Of a stretch of DNA of 64,000 bases, positions 13,086 to 23,016 are shown piece by piece. Location: positions 205,554-269,553 of the forward strand of contig DERO01000036.1 in assembly GCA_002360945.1 (NCBI GenBank). Reading direction: 5' to 3'. Both the position numbers and the translations under genes were made by a program. Position 1 is the first letter of the stretch, and each line of letters opens with the position of its first letter. The notes under the pieces are model-generated. The model did not search any database. It was not told the origin of the DNA and saw only the letters and a program-made list of their open reading frames with translations. This stretch comes from Leclercia adecarboxylata. Its GTDB lineage: Bacteria; Pseudomonadota; Gammaproteobacteria; Enterobacterales; Enterobacteriaceae.

Positions 13086-14450
13086 ATGAGCCATAACGAC
13101 ACTATCGTCGCCCAGGCAACCCCACCGGGACGCGGTGGTGTGGGCATTCTGCGTATCTCCGGCCTGAAGGCCCGCGAGGTAGCAGAAGCGGTGCTGGGTA
13201 AACTGCCCAAGCCGCGCTACGCCGACTATCTGCCGTTTAAAGATAACGACGGCACGGCGCTGGACCAGGGCATCGCGCTGTGGTTCCCGGGCCCGAACTC
13301 CTTTACCGGTGAAGACGTGCTCGAACTGCAGGGCCACGGCGGGCCGGTGATCCTCGACCTGCTGCTGAAGCGCATTCTGACCCTGCCCGGCCTGCGCATT
13401 GCGAAGCCGGGTGAGTTCTCCGAGCGCGCCTTCCTCAACGATAAGCTGGATCTGGCCCAGGCCGAGGCGATTGCCGACCTGATCGACGCCAGCTCCGAGC
13501 AGGCCGCCCGCTCGGCCCTCAACTCGCTGCAGGGCGCTTTTTCCAACCGCGTAAACCACCTTGTGGAAGCACTTACTCACCTGCGCATCTACGTAGAAGC
13601 GGCCATTGATTTCCCGGATGAGGAGATCGACTTCCTCTCCGATGGCAAAATCGAAGCCCAGCTTAATGACGTGATGGCCGATCTCGACGCGGTGCGCGCC
13701 GAAGCGCGTCAGGGCAGCCTGCTGCGCGAAGGGATGAAGGTGGTGATTGCCGGGCGTCCGAACGCCGGGAAATCGAGCCTGCTGAACGCCCTGGCGGGCC
13801 GTGAAGCGGCGATTGTCACCGACATTGCCGGCACCACCCGCGACGTGCTGCGCGAGCATATTCATATTGACGGTATGCCGCTGCATATCATCGACACCGC
13901 CGGTCTGCGTGATGCCAGCGACGAAGTGGAGCGTATCGGTATCGAGCGTGCCTGGCAGGAGATCGAGCAGGCTGACCGGGTGCTGTTTATGGTCGATGGC
14001 ACCACCACCGCGGCGATCGACCCGGCGGAGATCTGGCCGGACTTTATTGCCCGTCTGCCGGCGAAACTGCCGATCACCGTGGTGCGTAACAAAGCCGACG
14101 TCACCGGCGAAACCCTGGGTCTGAGTGATGTGAATGGTCACTCACTAATACGTCTGTCGGCGCGTACCGGCGAGGGCGTGGATGCGCTGCGCAACCATCT
14201 GAAGCAGAGCATGGGCTTTGATACCAGCATGGAGGGCGGCTTCCTCGCCCGTCGTCGCCATCTGCAGGCGCTGGAACAGGCGGCGATGCATCTGGATCAG
14301 GGCAAAGCCCAGCTGCTGGGCGCCTGGGCCGGAGAACTGCTGGCGGAAGAGCTGCGTCTGGCGCAGCAGGCGTTAAGCGAGATCACCGGGGAGTTTACCT
14401 CGGATGACCTGCTGGGACGCATCTTCTCCAGTTTCTGCATCGGGAAATAA
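13086..14450 (+). CDS. mnmE: tRNA uridine 5-carboxymethylaminomethyl modification GTPase MnmE
   Basis: 454 residues from the ATG at 13086 ([10 protein letters not shown]), the E. coli start; an in-frame ATG at 13071 is less likely. With MnmG (46086-47975) it makes cmnm5U34 on tRNAs reading split boxes. The N-terminal folate-binding domain and helical domain flank a G domain with [22 protein letters not shown] and NKAD. The family C-terminus CIGK is intact. Confidence 0.98.
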   Translation: MSHNDTIVAQATPPGRGGVGILRISGLKAREVAEAVLGKLPKPRYADYLPFKDNDGTALDQGIALWFPGPNSFTGEDVLELQGHGGPVILDLLLKRILTLPGLRIAKPGEFSERAFLNDKLDLAQAEAIADLIDASSEQAARSALNSLQGAFSNRVNHLVEALTHLRIYVEAAIDFPDEEIDFLSDGKIEAQLNDVMADLDAVRAEARQGSLLREGMKVVIAGRPNAGKSSLLNALAGREAAIVTDIAGTTRDVLREHIHIDGMPLHIIDTAGLRDASDEVERIGIERAWQEIEQADRVLFMVDGTTTAAIDPAEIWPDFIARLPAKLPITVVRNKADVTGETLGLSDVNGHSLIRLSARTGEGVDALRNHLKQSMGFDTSMEGGFLARRRHLQALEQAAMHLDQGKAQLLGAWAGELLAEELRLAQQALSEITGEFTSDDLLGRIFSSFCIGK

Positions 14451-14470
14451 CCCCTTTTCAGCCCTCTGCT

Positions 14471-14506
14471 AAAAGCCGCATAACACCCCTGTTATTGCGG
14501 CTTTTT
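14471..14506 (+). terminator. Terminator after mnmE
   Basis: AAAAGCCGC pairs with GCGGCTTTT, extended by ATAACA/TGTTAT, and ends in a T run. It isolates mnmE from the tna operon. Confidence 0.85.
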
Positions 14507-14555
14507 CCTTTTCTATATTCCTTGAATAAATACCAAATATATTTGCTATATTCTC

Positions 14556-14571
14556 TGTGATTACAATCACA
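14556..14571 (+). promoter_or_regulatory. CRP-binding site of the tna operon
   Basis: A perfect TGTGA-N6-TCACA. It lies 88 bp upstream of tnaC. In E. coli, tna transcription is CRP-dependent from a site at about -61, which would place the start near 14625. Hexamers there are weak (TAGACA at 14589, TAGTGT at 14611), as expected for a CRP-activated promoter. Confidence 0.85.
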
Positions 14572-14643
14572 ATTAATATCTCCGCACATAGACAAATATT
14601 CTCATTCGAATAGTGTAGTAGCGTGCCTAATGAGGATAAATCA

Positions 14644-14721
14644 ATGACGATTATCTTAAATACATACCTCACTTCTAAGTGGTTCAATATTGACAATCAA
14701 ATTGTCAATCACCATCCGTAA
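14644..14721 (+). CDS. tnaC: Tryptophanase leader peptide TnaC
   Basis: A 25-codon peptide ending TSKWFNIDNQIVNHHP. The stalling residues of E. coli TnaC are kept with the same spacing: Trp13, Asp17, Ile20 and terminal Pro25 correspond to W12, D16, I19 and P24. Free tryptophan stalls the ribosome at the terminal proline and so blocks Rho access. The stop is TAA rather than the TGA of E. coli. A C-rich, G-poor stretch follows at once (14721-14750), as expected for a rut site. GAGG lies 8 nt upstream of the start. Confidence 0.93.
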   Translation: MTIILNTYLTSKWFNIDNQIVNHHP

Positions 14722-14760
14722 CCTCCCTTCGTCTCTCTTTCTCTATGCAATCTGAATAGA
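14721..14760 (+). promoter_or_regulatory. Probable Rho-utilisation region after tnaC
   Basis: C/T-rich and nearly G-free RNA directly after the tnaC stop, in the place of the E. coli tna rut/boxA. A stalled TnaC ribosome would mask it. No exact boxA was identified, so the call is by position and composition. The rest of the 229-nt spacer holds two copies of GGTATGCCTGAA. Confidence 0.5.
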
Positions 14761-14950
14761 TTAATACTCTATTTATCCGGTATGCCTGAAATCATTGCGC
14801 CCGTAAGGCTGCAATTGTGCCTCCGCACGCCTCTGTCGGTAGAATATATTATCCCGGCTGCGTAGCAATATGGCGGAATCAGGTATGCCTGAATTTATGG
14901 TTATTAAAAATAGCCACCCGCACCGCTGCGATAAAAACAGGAATTATATA

Positions 14951-16366
14951 ATGGAAAACTTCAAACATTTACCAGAGCCATTTCGCATCAGAGTGATTGA
15001 GCCGGTTAAGCGCACCACAAGGGAGCATCGCGATAATGCGATTATTAAATCGGGTATGAACCCTTTCCTGCTGGATAGCGAAGACGTATTTATTGATTTA
15101 CTGACCGACAGCGGCACCGGCGCGGTGACGCAAAATATGCAGGCCGCCATGCTGCGCGGTGACGAAGCCTACAGCGGAAGCCGCAGTTACTATGCGCTGT
15201 CCGACGCCGTGAAAAGTATTTTCGGTTATCAGTACACTATTCCGACCCATCAGGGGCGCGGCGCTGAGCAGATCTATATTCCGGTTCTTATTAAAAAGCG
15301 CGAGCAGGAGAAGGGCTTAGATCGCACAAAAATGGTCGCCTTCTCGAACTACTTTTTTGATACCACCCAGGGGCATAGCCAGATAAATGGCTGCACCGTG
15401 CGCAACGTGTATATCAAGGAAGCCTTTGATACCGGCATCCGTTACGATTTTAAAGGCAACTTTGACCTGCAGGGTCTGGAAAACGGCATCGAAGAAGTGG
15501 GTCCAGCCAACGTCCCTTATATCGTCGCCACCATTACCAGCAACTCCGCCGGTGGACAGCCGGTGTCGCTGGCGAACCTGAAAGCGATGTACGCGATTGC
15601 CAGAAAATACGACATTCCGGTGGTGATGGACTCCGCGCGCTTCGCTGAAAACGCATACTTTATTCAAAAACGTGAAGCGGAATATAAAGACTGGACGATC
15701 GCGGAAATTACCCGTGAAACGTACAAGTACGCAGATATGCTGGCCATGTCGGCTAAAAAAGATGCCATGGTGCCGATGGGCGGCCTGCTGTGCATTAAGA
15801 ATGACGACTATTTCGACGTCTATACCGAGTGCAGAACCTTGTGCGTCGTTCAGGAAGGCTTCCCGACCTACGGTGGCCTGGAAGGTGGCGCGATGGAGCG
15901 TCTGGCGGTCGGCCTGCATGACGGCATGGGCCAGGACTGGCTGGCATATCGCATTAATCAGGTCCAGTACCTGGTCGACGGCCTGGAAGCCATCGGCGTG
16001 GTTTGCCAGCAGGCGGGCGGTCATGCGGCCTTTGTGGATGCCGGTAAGCTCCTGCCGCATATTCCTGCCGAACAGTTCCCGGCGCAGGCGCTGGCCTGTG
16101 AGCTCTACAAAGTGGCCGGTATTCGGGCAGTGGAAATTGGTTCGTTCTTACTGGGCCGCGATCCGAAAACCGGTAAGCAGTTACCCTGCCCGGCAGAACT
16201 GCTGCGTTTAACCATTCCGCGTGCCACCTATACGCAATCGCATATGGATTTCATTGTCGAAGCCTTTAAACACGTGAAAGAAAATGCGATGAACATTAAA
16301 GGATTAACCTTCACCTACGAACCTAAAGTATTACGTCACTTCACCGCCAAACTGAAAGAAGTTTAA
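14951..16366 (+). CDS. tnaA: Tryptophanase
   Basis: 471 residues, the E. coli length, from the ATG giving [13 protein letters not shown]; upstream in-frame codons to 14870 lie in the regulatory spacer. This cytosolic PLP enzyme cleaves tryptophan to indole, pyruvate and ammonia. The PLP lysine is in [13 protein letters not shown]. The intact gene and leader predict an indole-positive organism. Confidence 0.98.
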   Translation: MENFKHLPEPFRIRVIEPVKRTTREHRDNAIIKSGMNPFLLDSEDVFIDLLTDSGTGAVTQNMQAAMLRGDEAYSGSRSYYALSDAVKSIFGYQYTIPTHQGRGAEQIYIPVLIKKREQEKGLDRTKMVAFSNYFFDTTQGHSQINGCTVRNVYIKEAFDTGIRYDFKGNFDLQGLENGIEEVGPANVPYIVATITSNSAGGQPVSLANLKAMYAIARKYDIPVVMDSARFAENAYFIQKREAEYKDWTIAEITRETYKYADMLAMSAKKDAMVPMGGLLCIKNDDYFDVYTECRTLCVVQEGFPTYGGLEGGAMERLAVGLHDGMGQDWLAYRINQVQYLVDGLEAIGVVCQQAGGHAAFVDAGKLLPHIPAEQFPAQALACELYKVAGIRAVEIGSFLLGRDPKTGKQLPCPAELLRLTIPRATYTQSHMDFIVEAFKHVKENAMNIKGLTFTYEPKVLRHFTAKLKEV

Positions 16367-16455
16367 CCTTCTGTCCCCGGGTGGCTAAATAATGTTAGCC
16401 ACCCGCAAAATAAAGAGTTCAACAACGTCAGGCTTGCCACATTGATGGGGGCACC

Positions 16456-17712
16456 ATGGATAACGCATTAGAATTAGAGACTAAACACTCGTCGGTATGG
16501 GGTGTGATGGTTATAGCGGGTACAGTTATTGGCGGGGGGATGTTTGCTTTACCCGTGGATCTGGCAGGGGCATGGTTTTTTTGGGGCGCGTTTGTTTTAA
16601 TTATCGCCTGGTTCTCAATGCTTCACTCCGGGCTATTATTATTAGAAGCAAATTTAAACTATCCCGTTGGATCAAGCTTTAATACGATTACCAAAGATCT
16701 GATTGGCAATAAGTGGAATATCGTCAGCGGTTTCACGGTTGCCTTTGTGCTTTATATTCTGACGTATGCTTATATCTCCGCAAACGGCGCCATCATCAGT
16801 GAAACCATCGCCATGAACCAGGGGACGCATGTGAATCCCCGGATAGTGGGCGTCTGTACGGCGCTCTTCGTTGCGGCCGTATTGTGGTTTAGCTCACTGG
16901 CGGCCAGCCGCATTACCTCGCTGTTTTTAGGCATTAAGATCATCGCCTTTATCGTGGTGTTTGGCTCCTTCTTCTTCCAGGTCGATTACTCAATCCTGAG
17001 AGACATCAACGTCACATCGGCCAGCAATACCACCTACTTCCCCTACATCTTTATGGCCCTGCCCGTCTGCCTGGCGTCGTTTGGGTTTCATGGCAACATT
17101 CCCAGCCTGATCATCTGCTACGGCAAACGCAAAGATAAACTGATTAAAAGCATTGTCTATGGCTCGCTGCTGGCCCTGTTTATCTATCTGTTCTGGCTCT
17201 ACTGCACGATGGGGAACATTACCCGCGACAGCTTCAGTGAGATCATCTCCTCCGGCGGCAATGTCGATTCGCTGGTGAAATCCTTCCTCGGCACCCGCCA
17301 GCATGGGGTGATCGAATTTTGCTTACTGGTTTTCTCCAATTTAGCGGTGGCCAGTTCGTTCTTCGGCGTCACCTTAGGGCTGTTCGATTATCTTGCCGAC
17401 CTCTTTAAACTCGACAATTCACCGTCAGGTCGCCTGAAAACCATTATGCTGACCTTCCTGCCGCCCACCCTGCTCTACCTGCTCTTCCCGAACGGGTTTA
17501 TCTACGGCATTGGCGGGGCAGGATTGTGCGCAACCATATGGGCGGTGATTGTCCCGGCAGTCCTCGCGCTGAAAGCCAGACAGAAATTCCCGAATAAGAC
17601 CTTCACCGTCTGGGGCGGTAGGGTGGTTCCCTCGCTGGTGATCCTATTCGGGGTGGTGGTCATCGTTTGCTGGTTCGGGAATACCTTCCATTTCTTACCG
17701 CGCTTTGGCTAA
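16456..17712 (+). CDS. tnaB: Low-affinity tryptophan permease
   Basis: 418 residues (415 in E. coli) in the aromatic amino acid/HAAP transporter family, with about 11 hydrophobic membrane segments starting at VWGVMVIAGTVIGGGMFALP. It imports tryptophan with protons for TnaA. It follows tnaA by 89 nt and shares its CRP/TnaC-controlled transcript. Confidence 0.96.
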   Translation: MDNALELETKHSSVWGVMVIAGTVIGGGMFALPVDLAGAWFFWGAFVLIIAWFSMLHSGLLLLEANLNYPVGSSFNTITKDLIGNKWNIVSGFTVAFVLYILTYAYISANGAIISETIAMNQGTHVNPRIVGVCTALFVAAVLWFSSLAASRITSLFLGIKIIAFIVVFGSFFFQVDYSILRDINVTSASNTTYFPYIFMALPVCLASFGFHGNIPSLIICYGKRKDKLIKSIVYGSLLALFIYLFWLYCTMGNITRDSFSEIISSGGNVDSLVKSFLGTRQHGVIEFCLLVFSNLAVASSFFGVTLGLFDYLADLFKLDNSPSGRLKTIMLTFLPPTLLYLLFPNGFIYGIGGAGLCATIWAVIVPAVLALKARQKFPNKTFTVWGGRVVPSLVILFGVVVIVCWFGNTFHFLPRFG

Positions 17713-17724
17713 ATCCGCTCATCA

Positions 17725-17755
17725 AAAGGTGATTTCCTCAGAGGAAATCACCTTT
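17725..17755 (+). terminator. Hairpin terminator after tnaB
   Basis: A perfect 15-bp inverted repeat (AAAGGTGATTTCCTC and its complement) separated by one base. The T tract is short (CTTTG), so it may act mainly as a 3' end stabiliser as well as a terminator. Confidence 0.7.
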
Positions 17756-17823
17756 GTCCAAATGGCAACTCGCCACGATCCCTTTCTCCCCCTATGCTTC
17801 ATGCCTGACTTTATGGGGGTGTT

Positions 17824-18999
17824 ATGGCTCGTTTTCTGTTTTGTAGTTTTGCGCTGGTGCTGCTTTATCCATCGGGCATTGATATGTATCTGGTGGGACT
17901 GCCGCACATCGCCCGCGATCTGGGTGCCAGCGAAGCGCAACTGCATATCGCGTTTTCGGCCTACCTCGCGGGGATGGCGTCGTCGATGGTGTTTGCCGGG
18001 AAGATTGCCGACAAAGCCGGGCGACAACCGGTCGCCATTACCGGGGCGGTGATCTTTGCGCTGGCCTCCGTGCTGTGTTCACTGGCAGAGGAGAGTTCCC
18101 TGTTCCTGACCGGACGCTTTATCCAGGGCGTCGGCGCAGGCGGTTGCTACGTGGTGGCCTTTGCCATTTTGCGCGATACCTTAAGCGCCCAGCGTCGCGC
18201 CAAGGTGCTCTCCATGATGAACGGCATCACCTGCATTATCCCGGTGCTGGCACCGGTGGTAGGCTACCTGATCATGCTGCGGTTCCCTTGGCAGAGTCTG
18301 TTCTGGACGATGGCGGCAATGGGAATGCTGGTCTTTATCCTGTCGATCGTGGTCCTGAAAGAGACCCACCCCGGGGCGCAAAACCGGAGCCATAGCACGT
18401 CTGTCCCGCCGGACGAGAAGCTGCTCAACCGCTTCTTTATCAGCCGGTTACTGGTTACTACTCTGAGCGTGGCGGTGATCCTCACCTATGTAAACGTTTC
18501 CCCGGTTTTGCTGATGGAAGTGATGGGCTTCGATCGCGGAGAATATTCTATGGTGATGGCCTTAACCGCACTGGTCAGTATGGCGGTCTCGTTCTCGACG
18601 CCGTTTGCGCTGAACCTCTTCCGCCAACGCACATTGATGCTGACCTCCCAGGCGCTGTTCCTGGCGGCGGGGGTGATTCTGGCGACCGCCAGTTCCCATG
18701 CCCTGATGCTGGCGGGCATTACGTTGATTTGCGCCGGGTTCTCGGTGGGCTTTGGCGTGGCGATGAGCCAGGCACTCGGCCCGTTCGCGCTGCGCGCAGG
18801 CGTAGCCAGCTCGGTGCTGGGTATCGCTCAGGTTTGCGGCTCTTCGCTGTGGATTTGGCTGGCGGCCATAATGGGGCTGAATGCATTGAATATGCTGATC
18901 GGGGTGCTGATTGGTTGTAGCATGCTCTGCATTCTCCTCCTTTTGCTTATCCGGCCCGCAGCGCATCATGAAGAAGCCCCTCAGCAGTCTCGATCTTAA
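17824..18999 (+). CDS. mdtL: Multidrug/H+ antiporter MdtL (MFS, DHA1)
   Basis: 391 residues, the E. coli length, with 12 predicted membrane helices. The DHA1 motif region is seen in [13 protein letters not shown] (loop 2-3) and [15 protein letters not shown]. Known to export chloramphenicol when overproduced; the natural substrate is uncertain. It directly follows tnaAB, as in E. coli, and overlaps yidZ by 32 nt. Confidence 0.95.
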   Translation: MARFLFCSFALVLLYPSGIDMYLVGLPHIARDLGASEAQLHIAFSAYLAGMASSMVFAGKIADKAGRQPVAITGAVIFALASVLCSLAEESSLFLTGRFIQGVGAGGCYVVAFAILRDTLSAQRRAKVLSMMNGITCIIPVLAPVVGYLIMLRFPWQSLFWTMAAMGMLVFILSIVVLKETHPGAQNRSHSTSVPPDEKLLNRFFISRLLVTTLSVAVILTYVNVSPVLLMEVMGFDRGEYSMVMALTALVSMAVSFSTPFALNLFRQRTLMLTSQALFLAAGVILATASSHALMLAGITLICAGFSVGFGVAMSQALGPFALRAGVASSVLGIAQVCGSSLWIWLAAIMGLNALNMLIGVLIGCSMLCILLLLLIRPAAHHEEAPQQSRS

Positions 19000-19930
19000 C
19001 CTGTTGCTGTGCCTGCAGCTTTTGCTGCAGGAGCGCAGCGTCACCAAAGCCGCGAAACGGATGAACGTCACCCCGTCCGCGGTGAGTAAATCGCTGGCGA
19101 AGCTGCGCGACTGGTTTGACGATCCGCTGTTTGTGAAGACCCCGCTGGGGCTGCTGCCGACGCCGCTGACGGTGAGTCTGGAGCAGGATCTGGCAGACTG
19201 GATGCAGATTGGCAACCAGATCCTCGATAAATTCCACCATGACTCCCCCGGTGGCCTGACGTTTGAGCTGGCGGCGGAAACGCCGCTGATGCTGATCCAC
19301 TTCAACACCCTGCTGGAACAGGTGAACCAGCGTTACCCACAGGCCACGGTGAAGATGCGCCACTGGGACTATGATTCGCTGGACGCCATTACCCGCGGGG
19401 AGGTTGAGCTTGGCTTTACCGGGCGCGAAACGCACCCCCGTTCCAGGGAGTTGTTAAAGCTGATGCCGTGGTTTATTGACTACGAAATCCTGTTCAGCGA
19501 CCGCCCGTGCGTCTATCTGCGGGAAGATCATCCCGCCCTGCAGGAGGAGTGGAACCTCGAAACCTTCCTGCACTACCCGCATATCAGCATCTTCTGGGAG
19601 CGCAGCGATACCTGGGCGCTGGATGAAGTGCTCACAGAGATGGGGCTTACGCGCAATATCGCCATGAGCCTGCCGGGCTTTGAGCAGTCGATGTTTATGG
19701 CGGCGCAGCCGGGACATAACTACATTGCCACCGCTCCGCACTACTGCCATCACTACAATCAGCTCCACCAGCGGAAGCTGATCACCCTGCCGATCCCCAT
19801 TGATGAAGCGCAGGCGCAAAAGCTCACCGTGCCCTTCACCCTGATCTGGCATAAACGTAACAGCCACAACCCCAAAATCCTCTGGCTGAGGGAAACCATT
19901 AAGGCGTTATACGGCCCGCCGCTGCGCTAG
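18968..19930 (+). CDS. yidZ: LysR-family regulator YidZ
   Basis: 320 residues from the ATG at 18968 ([13 protein letters not shown]). The HTH ([23 protein letters not shown]) and substrate-binding domain match E. coli YidZ, which is linked to nitric-oxide resistance under anaerobic growth. It starts inside the mdtL 3' end, so the two are probably co-transcribed. Confidence 0.93.
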   Translation: MKKPLSSLDLNLLLCLQLLLQERSVTKAAKRMNVTPSAVSKSLAKLRDWFDDPLFVKTPLGLLPTPLTVSLEQDLADWMQIGNQILDKFHHDSPGGLTFELAAETPLMLIHFNTLLEQVNQRYPQATVKMRHWDYDSLDAITRGEVELGFTGRETHPRSRELLKLMPWFIDYEILFSDRPCVYLREDHPALQEEWNLETFLHYPHISIFWERSDTWALDEVLTEMGLTRNIAMSLPGFEQSMFMAAQPGHNYIATAPHYCHHYNQLHQRKLITLPIPIDEAQAQKLTVPFTLIWHKRNSHNPKILWLRETIKALYGPPLR

Positions 19931-20073
19931 CAACGTTTTTTTCGCCTAAGAAAATGTAAAGTTCCGCCGCAAAACTTCCCTTACCCCCATTTAGCCATTA
20001 AAACAGTAAGCGAGTTAAGCGATAATCATGTAACCGTTTAACCCGACTACTGACCATTATCATGGAGCGAAAA

Positions 20074-20820
20074 ATGGCTACGCACTTTGCAAGAGGGACA
20101 CTGACCGAAGGGCGACTGGTTTCAAACCGACTCCCTTCATCCTGTTATAACGAAGCGTGGAAGCATCCTGAGCATCGCCGCGCACGGTTTCTGGCCTCCC
20201 GGGCGCTGCTCGCTGAACTCTTGTTTATGCTTTATGGCACCAGCGAACTGCCGGAAGAGATAACCGAATCCGAGGGTCGCCCTGCGTTTGCCGATCCGGA
20301 GCTTCCCCGTTTTTCCATTGCCTATGCCGGCAATATCGTGGGCCTGGCGCTCACCACTGAAGGTGATTGCGGTCTGGACATGGAACTGCAGCGGGCGCCT
20401 CGTAGCCTGGACGGTACTCACGCCCATGACACCTACCCGCTCTCCAGCAACGAGAACTTATGGGTGCGTAACCAGAACGATCCCCAGGAAGCCAGAGCGC
20501 AGCTGATTACCCTGCGTCAGAGCATCCGTAAGCTTTCAGGCGATGCCAGTGATTGCGCCAGCCAGCTGCAGCTGTTACCGGGCTCCGGCCGCCTGCGGGC
20601 CGCCAGAGCCGCGCAGGTTGAAGCATTAAGCGACGCCGAGGATGTCCTGATCTGGTCTATCGCCGTCACCCCGGCCATTGAACGACTAAAAATTTGGGAG
20701 TTCGACAGCCGCCTCGGATGGCACAGCCTGCCGGACGTCCCTGCCCGCGCGAACGAGCCGGACGCACGCCTGATGCGCCTGACCAGTTTACCGGCAGAAA
20801 AAGCGATTATTCTCACCTGA
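20074..20820 (+). CDS. yieE: 4'-phosphopantetheinyl transferase-like protein YieE
   Basis: 248 residues from the ATG at 20074 (MATHFARGTL), preceded by GGAG; an ATG four codons earlier overlaps that site. It belongs to the Sfp/AcpT PPTase superfamily by overall match to E. coli YieE. The metal-binding motif GLDMEL is present, but the second motif, normally W-x-x-KE-x-x-x-K, reads TLRQSIRKLSG, with Gln in place of the metal-binding Glu. E. coli YieE has the same loss (LRRS). Whether it transfers phosphopantetheine is therefore open. It ends 20 nt before chrR. Confidence 0.9.
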   Translation: MATHFARGTLTEGRLVSNRLPSSCYNEAWKHPEHRRARFLASRALLAELLFMLYGTSELPEEITESEGRPAFADPELPRFSIAYAGNIVGLALTTEGDCGLDMELQRAPRSLDGTHAHDTYPLSSNENLWVRNQNDPQEARAQLITLRQSIRKLSGDASDCASQLQLLPGSGRLRAARAAQVEALSDAEDVLIWSIAVTPAIERLKIWEFDSRLGWHSLPDVPARANEPDARLMRLTSLPAEKAIILT

Positions 20821-20840
20821 CCTTTCAAGAAGGAGTTGTG

Positions 20841-21407
20841 ATGTCTGATACGTTAAAGGTTGTTACGTTACTGGGAAGCCTGCGCAAGGGTTCATTCAAC
20901 GGAATGGTTGCCCGCACGCTGCCGAAGCTGGCACCAGAGGGCATGGAGATTACCGCCCTGCCGTCGATTGGCGATATTCCGCTGTACGACGCCGATGTGC
21001 AGCAGGAAGAGGGGTTCCCGGCTAGCGTAGAAGCGCTGGCAGCGCAGATCCGCGAAGCGGACGGCGTGGTGATTGTCACCCCGGAATATAACTACTCCGT
21101 GCCCGGTGGCCTGAAGAACGCCATTGACTGGCTCTCCCGCCTGCCGGAACAGCCGCTGGCGGGTAAACCGGTGCTGATCCAGACCAGCTCCATGGGCGCG
21201 ATTGGCGGCGCACGCTGCCAGTATCATCTGCGTCAGATCCTGGTGTTCCTGGATGCAATGGTGTTGAACAAGCCGGAGTTTATGGGCGGTGTGATTCAGA
21301 ACAAGGTCGACCCGCAGGCGGGTGAAGTGATTGACCAGAGCACGCTGGACCATCTGACCGGTCAGCTGAGCGCGTTTGGCAAGTATATTCAGCGGGTTAA
21401 AGCGTAG
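20841..21407 (+). CDS. chrR: NADPH-dependent FMN quinone/chromate reductase
   Basis: 188 residues, identical in length to E. coli ChrR (YieF). This flavodoxin-fold tetramer makes two-electron reductions of quinones and can reduce Cr(VI) and other metal ions, protecting against oxidative stress. FMN-binding loops GSLRKGSFNG and PEYNYSVPGGLKNAIDW are intact. An AGGAG site lies upstream of the ATG at 20841. It is probably co-transcribed with yieE. Confidence 0.96.
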   Translation: MSDTLKVVTLLGSLRKGSFNGMVARTLPKLAPEGMEITALPSIGDIPLYDADVQQEEGFPASVEALAAQIREADGVVIVTPEYNYSVPGGLKNAIDWLSRLPEQPLAGKPVLIQTSSMGAIGGARCQYHLRQILVFLDAMVLNKPEFMGGVIQNKVDPQAGEVIDQSTLDHLTGQLSAFGKYIQRVKA

Positions 21408-21420
21408 AGGGAGTTGAAGG

Positions 21421-21478
21421 CTGGTGCGGCCTGATGCCCTCGCCCTGGCCCTCTCCCACGGGGAGAGGGTGCAAACAC
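21421..21478 (+). repeat. Dispersed 58-bp hairpin repeat, copy 1
   Basis: Near-identical to 55526-55583 (about six differences). It contains a perfect 9-bp hairpin CCCTCTCCC/GGGAGAGGG at 21449-21469. It starts 13 bp after the chrR stop, in the same orientation to the upstream gene as copy 2 after kup. Confidence 0.8.
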
Positions 21479-21480
21479 TA

Positions 21481-21505
21481 AAGCCCTTTTCTTAGAAAAG
21501 GGCTT
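21481..21505. terminator. Bidirectional terminator between chrR and adeP
   Basis: AAGCCCTTTTC and GAAAAGGGCTT flank TTA between convergent genes. T-richness lies within the stem and the tails are modest. Confidence 0.7.
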
Positions 21506-21513
21506 GCTGTTTG

Positions 21514-22848
21514 TTACGCATCAATAAACGCAATCTTCAGCACGAACAGCAGGGCAACAACCATCACGCACGGGCTGATTTCACGCCAGCGACCGGTGCC
21601 CGCCTTCATCACGCAGTAAGAGATAAAGCCCAGCGCGATCCCTTCGGTGATGGAGAAGCTGAACGGCATCATCACCGCGGTAATAAACGCCGGAACCGCT
21701 TCGGTCAGGTCGTCCCACTTCACGCGCGACAGGCTGGAGGTCATCAGCACACCCACGTAGATCAGCGCGCCAGCGGCGGCGTATGGCGGCACCATGCCCG
21801 CCAGCGGTGAAAGGAAGATCACCAGCAGGAACAGCAGGCCAACCACGACCGCAGTCAGACCGGTACGGCCACCGACCGAGACCCCGGAAGAGGATTCGAT
21901 GTAGGCGGTTACGGACGAGGTCCCGATGAAGGAGCCGGTTACGGAAGAGATACTGTCCACGAACAGCGCCTGCTTCATGCGCGGGAATTTGCCCTTCTCA
22001 TCCGCCAGACCAGCTTTGTCGGTCACGCCAATCAGCGTCCCGGAGGAGTCAAACAGGTTCACCAGCATGAAGGAGAAGATCACCCCGGCCAGGCCCAGGT
22101 TCAGCGAGCCCGCCAGATCGACATGGCCAATCACGGTGGTCACGCTCGGCGGCGCGGAGACGATGCCGTTGTAGTGCACATCGCCCAGCATCCAGCCCAG
22201 CAGGGTAGTGACAATAATGGAGACCAGCACCGCCGCGTGGATATTGCGTGAGGCCAGGATCGCGATAATGAAGAAGCCCAGCACGCCCAGCAGCACGCTG
22301 TGGGAGGTCAGTTTACCGATGCTGACCAGGGTTTCCGGGTTCGCCACGATCACACCGGCGTTTTTCAGCCCCATCATGCCGATGAACAGACCGATACCGC
22401 TGGTGATGCCTACGCGCAGGCTGACCGGGATATTGGCAATCATCCAGTAACGCACGCGGAAAATGGTCAGGATCAGCAGACCGACGGCACCCCAGAAGAT
22501 CGCGCCCATCCCCACCTGCCACGGCAGGCCCATCGCCTGAACCACGACGAAGGCGAAGAATGCGTTGAGACCCATCGCCGGTGCCAGAGCAACCGGCAGG
22601 TTAGCAAACAGTCCCATCAGGATGCTGCCGAAGGCGGCGATCAGACAGGTCGTCACGAAGACGGCGCTGGTATCCATGCCAGCAACGCCCAGAATTTGTG
22701 GGTTCACGAAAACGATATAGACCATCGTCAGGAAGGTGGTGAAACCGGCGATCACTTCGGTGCGTGCCGTCGTGCCGTGTTCGCGCAGTTTAAACACGCG
22801 CTCAAGCAAACCCGCGCCAGAAGACTGGGTAGTGTGTTGTTGACTCAT
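21514..22848 (-). CDS. adeP: Adenine permease (NCS2/AzgA-like)
   Basis: 444 residues from the second of two adjacent ATGs (22848, giving MSQQHTT as in E. coli; the ATG at 22851 adds one Met). It is a high-affinity proton-coupled adenine importer of the inner membrane, with about 13 hydrophobic helices and the family stretches MGLNAFFAFVVV and SSSGVSVGGRTGLT. A weak PurR-like box lies between it and the divergent yieH at 22982. Confidence 0.95.
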   Translation of the reverse strand: MSQQHTTQSSGAGLLERVFKLREHGTTARTEVIAGFTTFLTMVYIVFVNPQILGVAGMDTSAVFVTTCLIAAFGSILMGLFANLPVALAPAMGLNAFFAFVVVQAMGLPWQVGMGAIFWGAVGLLILTIFRVRYWMIANIPVSLRVGITSGIGLFIGMMGLKNAGVIVANPETLVSIGKLTSHSVLLGVLGFFIIAILASRNIHAAVLVSIIVTTLLGWMLGDVHYNGIVSAPPSVTTVIGHVDLAGSLNLGLAGVIFSFMLVNLFDSSGTLIGVTDKAGLADEKGKFPRMKQALFVDSISSVTGSFIGTSSVTAYIESSSGVSVGGRTGLTAVVVGLLFLLVIFLSPLAGMVPPYAAAGALIYVGVLMTSSLSRVKWDDLTEAVPAFITAVMMPFSFSITEGIALGFISYCVMKAGTGRWREISPCVMVVALLFVLKIAFIDA

Positions 22849-22981
22849 CATCTATTTCCGAACAAGGAGGGAAAATTCGTCGCTATCCTATACCAAAATG
22901 CGACAATAGGGGCGGTTGAGAGGCACTTTTTTTCATTGAATTTGCTTATACGGCAACGATTGCGTCTCAATGTTATGCGCT

Positions 22982-22997
22982 ACGTAAACGTTAAACT
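22982..22997 (-). promoter_or_regulatory. Possible PurR operator for adeP
   Basis: ACGTAAACGTTAAACT resembles the PurR consensus ACGCAAACGTTTTCGT at the central CG and flanking A/T positions, with about three mismatches at conserved positions. PurR control of adeP is known in E. coli. A weak call. Confidence 0.35.
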
Positions 22998-23016
22998 TGT
23001 TAAGAGAGGGAAATGC

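Noticed and set aside
14870..14950. 27-residue N-terminal extension of TnaA
   Set aside because: Lies in the regulatory spacer; all known tryptophanases start at [11 protein letters not shown].
22300..23016. In-frame N-terminal extension of yieH over adeP and the intergenic region
   Set aside because: YieH family starts at MSQIDAVFF (23017); the extension is antisense to adeP and low-complexity polar.
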